Assembly (NCBI GenBank): GCA_041691795.1
Contig: JBEPTX010000003.1
Location: forward strand, 1 to 64,000
Direction of reading: 5' to 3'
DNA length: 64,000 nt
Origin: JBEPTX01 sp041691795
GTDB taxonomy: Bacteria; Patescibacteriota; Saccharimonadia; Saccharimonadales; Saccharimonadaceae
Below are positions 60,351 to 64,000 of this stretch, piece after piece. The notes under the pieces are model-generated. The model searched no databases. It was not told the origin of the DNA and worked only from the letters and a program-made list of their open reading frames with translations. The position numbers were made by a program, and so were the translations under genes. Position 1 is the first letter of the stretch. Each line of letters begins with the position of its first letter.

Positions 60351-61856
60351 GTGAGTAGGGCGCTCTACCGCAAATACCGCAGTAGGTCATTAGACGAGGT
60401 CGTCGGACAAAAACATGTCACCGACATTTTGGCGCGCAGCCTGGCTCAGGGTAAGATTGCCCACGCCTATCTGTTGACGGGCCCGCGCGGTAATGGCAAA
60501 ACCACCATTGCACGCATTCTGGCCCACGAAATCAATCACTTGCCATACACCGATGATTCAACCAACCTTGATATTATCGAAATTGACGCCGCCAGCAACA
60601 ACGGTGTCGAAGACGTCCGTGATCTGCGCGAAAAGGTTCAACTCGCCCCTGTTTCGGCCGACAAAAAGGTCTATATCATCGACGAGGTGCACATGTTGTC
60701 CAAACAAGCCTTTAACGCACTGCTCAAGACCCTCGAAGAACCCCCTGAACACGTCGTATTCATCCTTGCGACCACCGATGTCGACAAACTCCCAGCCACT
60801 ATCATCAGCCGCACCCAACGCTTTGGCCTGCGCGCAATGGCCATCGACGACGGTATTCGGCACCTGCGTATGATCGCCGACAAAGAAAAGATCAAGATTG
60901 ATGACGCCTCGCTGGAAATCATCGCCGAACGAGGTGACGGCAGCTTTCGTGATAGCGTCAGCTTGCTTGATCAATTATCCAGCCTTGCCGACAACAAAAC
61001 AGGTATTACCCCAGAACTCGTCGAAGCGACGCTAGGGCTAGCTCCTCATCAGTCCGTTGCGGCGCTACTGGCAGCGGTCAAAGCCCACGACACCTCTGAA
61101 ATTGTTTCTATCCTCGATCAGTTCGACAAAAGTGGCATCCAAGCTACTGTTCTGGTCACCCAGCTGATCGCTACCATTCGTGCGAATATCGCCGAACACC
61201 CACAACTTATCGGTTTGCTAGACAGTCTGCTGGACGTCAACAAATCATCCCACCCGACCATCAAATTACTGACCGTTCTGCTAAATTTCGCGGCGCCGAA
61301 GTCCAAGACTGCAGCACTTGCTGCACATACACCCGTCATTAGCAAATCCGTTGAAGAGCTCGAGAAAACCAATGTAGTACCTCTAAATAAGAGTAGCGAT
61401 TCTCGTCCTACTTCACCCGATGGTACTAAAAGCGAAGAGCAGCCCAAGGTTTCCCCGGTCGTGAAACCCGAGGGGACCCTGGCGCGTAACGGTACCTCGG
61501 GGGAACGTAGGCGAGAGATCGAACAAAATGAGGATAATCACAAGAGAGAAGTAGGAACCCTAAACTGGAAAGAACTCCTCGATTACACCCGCAAAAACCA
61601 CGTCGCCATCCATAGCGTCCTATCCAAATGCACCCCCGAACAAGACGGCGCAGTACTAAAATTGTATACCGGCACCGCCTTTTACAAGAAAAAACTCGAC
61701 GACGCCAAGTATCGTCCATTAATCGCCCAATCACTCATAGAAACAGGGGCGGGTGATCTTGATATCCAAACCATCGCCACCCCACCACCACCCAAAGATA
61801 GCCAAGCCGCCGCTGTAGCTGCTATTATGGGTGGAGGAGAAGAAGTGAGCGTCTAG
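60351..61856 (+). CDS. dnaX: DNA polymerase III gamma/tau subunit
   Basis: 501 aa from GTG. Walker A LTGPRGNGKTTIAR, Walker B YIIDEVHML, sensor 1 FILATTDVDKLP. The zinc module with four Cys normally between Walker A and Walker B is absent (AHEINHL runs almost directly into NLDIIEIDAASNNG). Residues about 370-400 coincide with a GC-rich palindrome resembling the intergenic repeat units. C-terminal tau-like domain follows. Confidence 0.95.
   Translation: MSRALYRKYRSRSLDEVVGQKHVTDILARSLAQGKIAHAYLLTGPRGNGKTTIARILAHEINHLPYTDDSTNLDIIEIDAASNNGVEDVRDLREKVQLAPVSADKKVYIIDEVHMLSKQAFNALLKTLEEPPEHVVFILATTDVDKLPATIISRTQRFGLRAMAIDDGIRHLRMIADKEKIKIDDASLEIIAERGDGSFRDSVSLLDQLSSLADNKTGITPELVEATLGLAPHQSVAALLAAVKAHDTSEIVSILDQFDKSGIQATVLVTQLIATIRANIAEHPQLIGLLDSLLDVNKSSHPTIKLLTVLLNFAAPKSKTAALAAHTPVISKSVEELEKTNVVPLNKSSDSRPTSPDGTKSEEQPKVSPVVKPEGTLARNGTSGERRREIEQNEDNHKREVGTLNWKELLDYTRKNHVAIHSVLSKCTPEQDGAVLKLYTGTAFYKKKLDDAKYRPLIAQSLIETGAGDLDIQTIATPPPPKDSQAAAVAAIMGGGEEVSV
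61451..61505. repeat. Palindrome inside dnaX coding sequence
   Basis: CCCGAGG (61467-61473) and CCTCGGG (61495-61501) pair, with ACC / GGT next. The left part CCCCGG-x8-CCCGAGG resembles the unit at 8471-8499 (CCCCGG-x6-CCCGAGG). It stays in frame in the linker of dnaX. Confidence 0.5.
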
Positions 61857-61871
61857 CTCTCGGAGTTATTA

Positions 61872-63221
61872 ATGGCCACCAAAGAAGTCCCCGCTGGGAA
61901 AGTCCCGCCGCAAAATCTCGATGCCGAGAAGTCACTTCTGGGTGCCGTTTTAATTGACGAAGAAACCCTGGCGGACATTAGCGAACACGTCACCCCCAAA
62001 GATTTCTACGACAAACGTCACGCCACCATCTTTGATGGCATGATGCGACTGTACGAACACCACAAACCAGTCGATTTACTCACCCTCACAGATGAACTCA
62101 AGAAAAAAGACGACCTCGACACCATCGGTGGCTCGTCATATCTGACCGAACTCACCAATTATGTCCCGACATCTGCCCACGCCGAAGCCTACGCGCAACT
62201 CGTCGCCCAAAAAGCCGTTCGCCGCCGTCTGATCAAGGCCAGCAGCGAAATTTCCGAAATGGGCTTTGACGAAGACACCACTACCCAGGAACTGTTGGAA
62301 AAAGCCGAAGCCGAACTATTTAGCGTCAGCGACCAATCACTCAAACAAGACGTCGTCAGCCTCGAATCCATCCTGACCGAGAGTTTTGACCGCATGGAAG
62401 AGCTTCACCGTAACAAAGGCGCCCTCCGTGGCGTACGTACTGGCTGGCGCGACCTCGACAACATGACCGCTGGTCTGCAGCGCTCTGATCTTATTATCCT
62501 TGCTGCGCGTCCTGCGATGGGTAAATCCACCCTCGTTGCCAACTTGGCGTACAACGTCGCGACTATTGCCAAACAATCAGTTCTGTTTTTCTCGCTCGAG
62601 ATGAGCAAGGAACAGCTGGTTGACCGTATGCTAGCCGACGCATCAGGGGTAGACGCCTGGAATATTCGTACCGGTAACCTATCAGACGATGATTTTAGTA
62701 AATTATCCGAGGCCATGGGCGAAATGGCCGAAGCACCGATCTTTTTCGATGACACCCCAGGTCTGTCAGTTCTGGAAATGCGCACCAAAGCCCGCCGCGT
62801 TGCCCATGAATCGCCACTCGGACTGATTATCGTTGACTACTTGCAATTGATGTCAGCCAGCGGCCGCAGCGACGGCAACCGTGTCCAAGAGGTGAGTGAA
62901 ATCAGCCGTGGACTCAAGCTGATCGCCCGTGAACTAAACGTCCCTGTTATCGCTCTGTCACAGCTTTCCCGTTCTGTCGAATCCCGTAGTCCACAGATCC
63001 CACAACTATCAGATTTGCGTGAATCAGGATCCATTGAGCAAGACGCCGATATCGTCATGTTCCTCTACCGCGAAGATTATTACAATCCCGAAACCGATCG
63101 CGAACACATTGCCGACCTGATCGTCGCCAAACACCGTAACGGGCCAACGGGCAAAATCGAGCTCTTCTTCAGCCCAGAACGACTGAAATTCATGTCTCTC
63201 GACAAACGCCATGGTGATTAA
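61872..63221 (+). CDS. dnaB: Replicative DNA helicase DnaB
   Basis: 449 aa. N-terminal domain PPQNLDAEKSLLGAVLIDEE; RecA-like domain with Walker A AARPAMGKSTLVANLA, VDYLQLM and RDLRESGSIEQDAD-like end (LSDLRESGSIEQDADIV). Full length. Just 15 nt after dnaX, so the two replication genes are probably cotranscribed. Confidence 0.97.
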   Translation: MATKEVPAGKVPPQNLDAEKSLLGAVLIDEETLADISEHVTPKDFYDKRHATIFDGMMRLYEHHKPVDLLTLTDELKKKDDLDTIGGSSYLTELTNYVPTSAHAEAYAQLVAQKAVRRRLIKASSEISEMGFDEDTTTQELLEKAEAELFSVSDQSLKQDVVSLESILTESFDRMEELHRNKGALRGVRTGWRDLDNMTAGLQRSDLIILAARPAMGKSTLVANLAYNVATIAKQSVLFFSLEMSKEQLVDRMLADASGVDAWNIRTGNLSDDDFSKLSEAMGEMAEAPIFFDDTPGLSVLEMRTKARRVAHESPLGLIIVDYLQLMSASGRSDGNRVQEVSEISRGLKLIARELNVPVIALSQLSRSVESRSPQIPQLSDLRESGSIEQDADIVMFLYREDYYNPETDREHIADLIVAKHRNGPTGKIELFFSPERLKFMSLDKRHGD

Positions 63222-63240
63222 AACCATCAACTTTGAGCCT

Positions 63241-63584
63241 GTCATTCCCTGGCTTGACCAGGGAATCCAGTAAATAATAAATCATCTTCCCCGTGGCATC
63301 TGCAGCTCCCCGAGATAATAACCAGGGTTATGACGGAATCATTCACTGAAACTCAGTCCATTTCAATATAACTAAGAGAATAGAAATGGACCGACCAAAG
63401 GGAGTTGTTTCAGTGACCGTCAGAACACTGGTTATTATCTCGGCGGAGTGAAGCCGCCACAAAGCTTTTTGCTTCTTTTTGTCGATACAAAAAGAAGGCG
63501 TCTTTGGTACTTTGGCGCAACAAAGTACAGGAGAGTATAGTTAATGAATAAATGACTGGATTCCCTGGTCAAGTCTGGAATGAC
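63241..63584 (+). repeat. Long structured repeat, copy B (344 bp)
   Basis: Starts GTCATTCCCTGGC and ends GTCTGGAATGAC. Same order of blocks as copies A and C: CTTCCCCGTGGCATCTG; outer stem AATAACCAG / CTGGTTATT; TCACTGAAAC / GTTTCAGTGA-type arms; stem GTCCATTTC / GAAATGGAC; block GACCGACCAAAGGGAGTTGT; GAAGCCGCCACAAAGC; stem CTTCTTTTTGT / ACAAAAAGAAG; stem GTACTTTG / CAAAGTAC. Non-coding, after dnaB. Confidence 0.88.
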
Positions 63585-63632
63585 AGGCTACGGGGATAAA
63601 ACAACCCACCATGATATACTAATTGAAGATCT

Positions 63633-64000
63633 ATGGGCAAACTGCAACCAACTGATTTTTACATCTACCGCTGGCGGTACTACATAGGCTACGGCCTTGT
63701 CGTCGCACTGTTAGCATTCTTCTTGGTCTTTGTTGGTCGGAATGTCCCAGGTGCACTCAGCCAGGCCGAAATGGACGCCGTCGTCCATGGTTCACAGCTC
63801 AGCATTCACAATCCCGAATCACTTGCATCTGTTAGTTCACACTACTACAGCATGCAGCGTCTCAGTATCCATTTCTTTGGTGTCACCCCAATTGGTATCA
63901 AACTCGTCTCCCTTGTCCTGGCATTCTTTACCGCAATCGGTGCCGTACTGCTACTCCGACGCTGGTTCCATTCCAATATCGCAATCCTGGCCACATTACT
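63633..64000 (+). CDS. Polytopic membrane protein, partial (runs off the window)
   Basis: First 122 residues only. Hydrophobic segments at about 18-36 and 85-108, with RRYYIGYGLVV-like start (RWRYYIGYGLVVALLAFF). The layout, with an early helix, a hydrophilic loop containing QAEMDAV and further helices, resembles GT39/ArnT-type membrane glycosyltransferases, but the fragment is too short to be sure. TATACT lies about 12 nt before the ATG. Confidence 0.7.
   Translation, partial: MGKLQPTDFYIYRWRYYIGYGLVVALLAFFLVFVGRNVPGALSQAEMDAVVHGSQLSIHNPESLASVSSHYYSMQRLSIHFFGVTPIGIKLVSLVLAFFTAIGAVLLLRRWFHSNIAILATL

Overview
The window looks like a chromosomal segment of a Candidatus Saccharibacteria (TM7) or closely related Patescibacteria/CPR genome. 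The grounds are a near-complete str/S10/spc/alpha ribosomal superoperon that lacks rpmD (uL30) between rpsE and rplO, cysteine-free versions of L36, S14, S4 and L33, small compact genes, many single genes with a -10 box 6-10 nt before the start codon, TGA used as a normal stop, and surface functions (sortase, type IV pilin, PAP2 phosphatase) typical of epibiotic CPR bacteria. The lineage call is inference; no 16S gene is present.

Layout. 1-8.4 kb: PAP2 phosphatase, fusA, tuf and rpsJ. The ancestral fusA-tuf-rpsJ-rplC order is kept but broken by small accessory genes with their own promoters, 5' hairpins and elaborate terminators, including a tandem acyl-carrier protein. 8.6-10.2 kb: two membrane proteins and one doubtful gene separate rpsJ from rplC. 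10.2-20.4 kb: rplC to secY. 20.4-23.1 kb: a structured intergenic element, sortase, a 309-bp structured repeat and two unknown genes driven by duplicated promoter-leader modules. 23.2-27.3 kb: infA-rpmJ-rpsM-rpsK-rpsD-rpoA-rplQ-rplM-rpsI. 27.3-35.4 kb: hydrolase, M20 peptidase, an actinobacterial-type chorismate mutase, trpS, a pseudouridine synthase, DNA polymerase III delta', TPR and HIT proteins, three tRNAs and rpmG. 35.4-40.6 kb: a minus-strand alpha-glucan operon (GT4, GH57, GH15, unknown). 40.6-45.8 kb: a candidate small RNA, HAD phosphatase, GH172 glycosidase, small membrane proteins, tRNA-Trp and an SPFH protein. 45.8-50.0 kb: histidine kinase, P-loop kinase, YgjP-type metallopeptidase and GT2. 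50-59 kb: a second structured repeat, secE-nusG-(two unknown)-rplK-rplA, a thymidylate block (thyA, dfrA, dcd, tmk) and rplJ-rplL with an attenuator leader. 59-64 kb: type IV pilin, a conserved unknown, dnaX, dnaB, a third structured repeat and a partial membrane protein.

The most interesting signals are a family of about 310-345 bp intergenic elements whose stems are conserved by compensatory change; a duplicated promoter plus two-stem leader RNA; a tandem ACP; a chorismate mutase closely resembling the actinobacterial type; a GH172 glycosidase that could act on host arabinan; an EF-G with NKIN in place of NKxD; and a split between leaderless genes and genes with Shine-Dalgarno sites and 5' hairpins.
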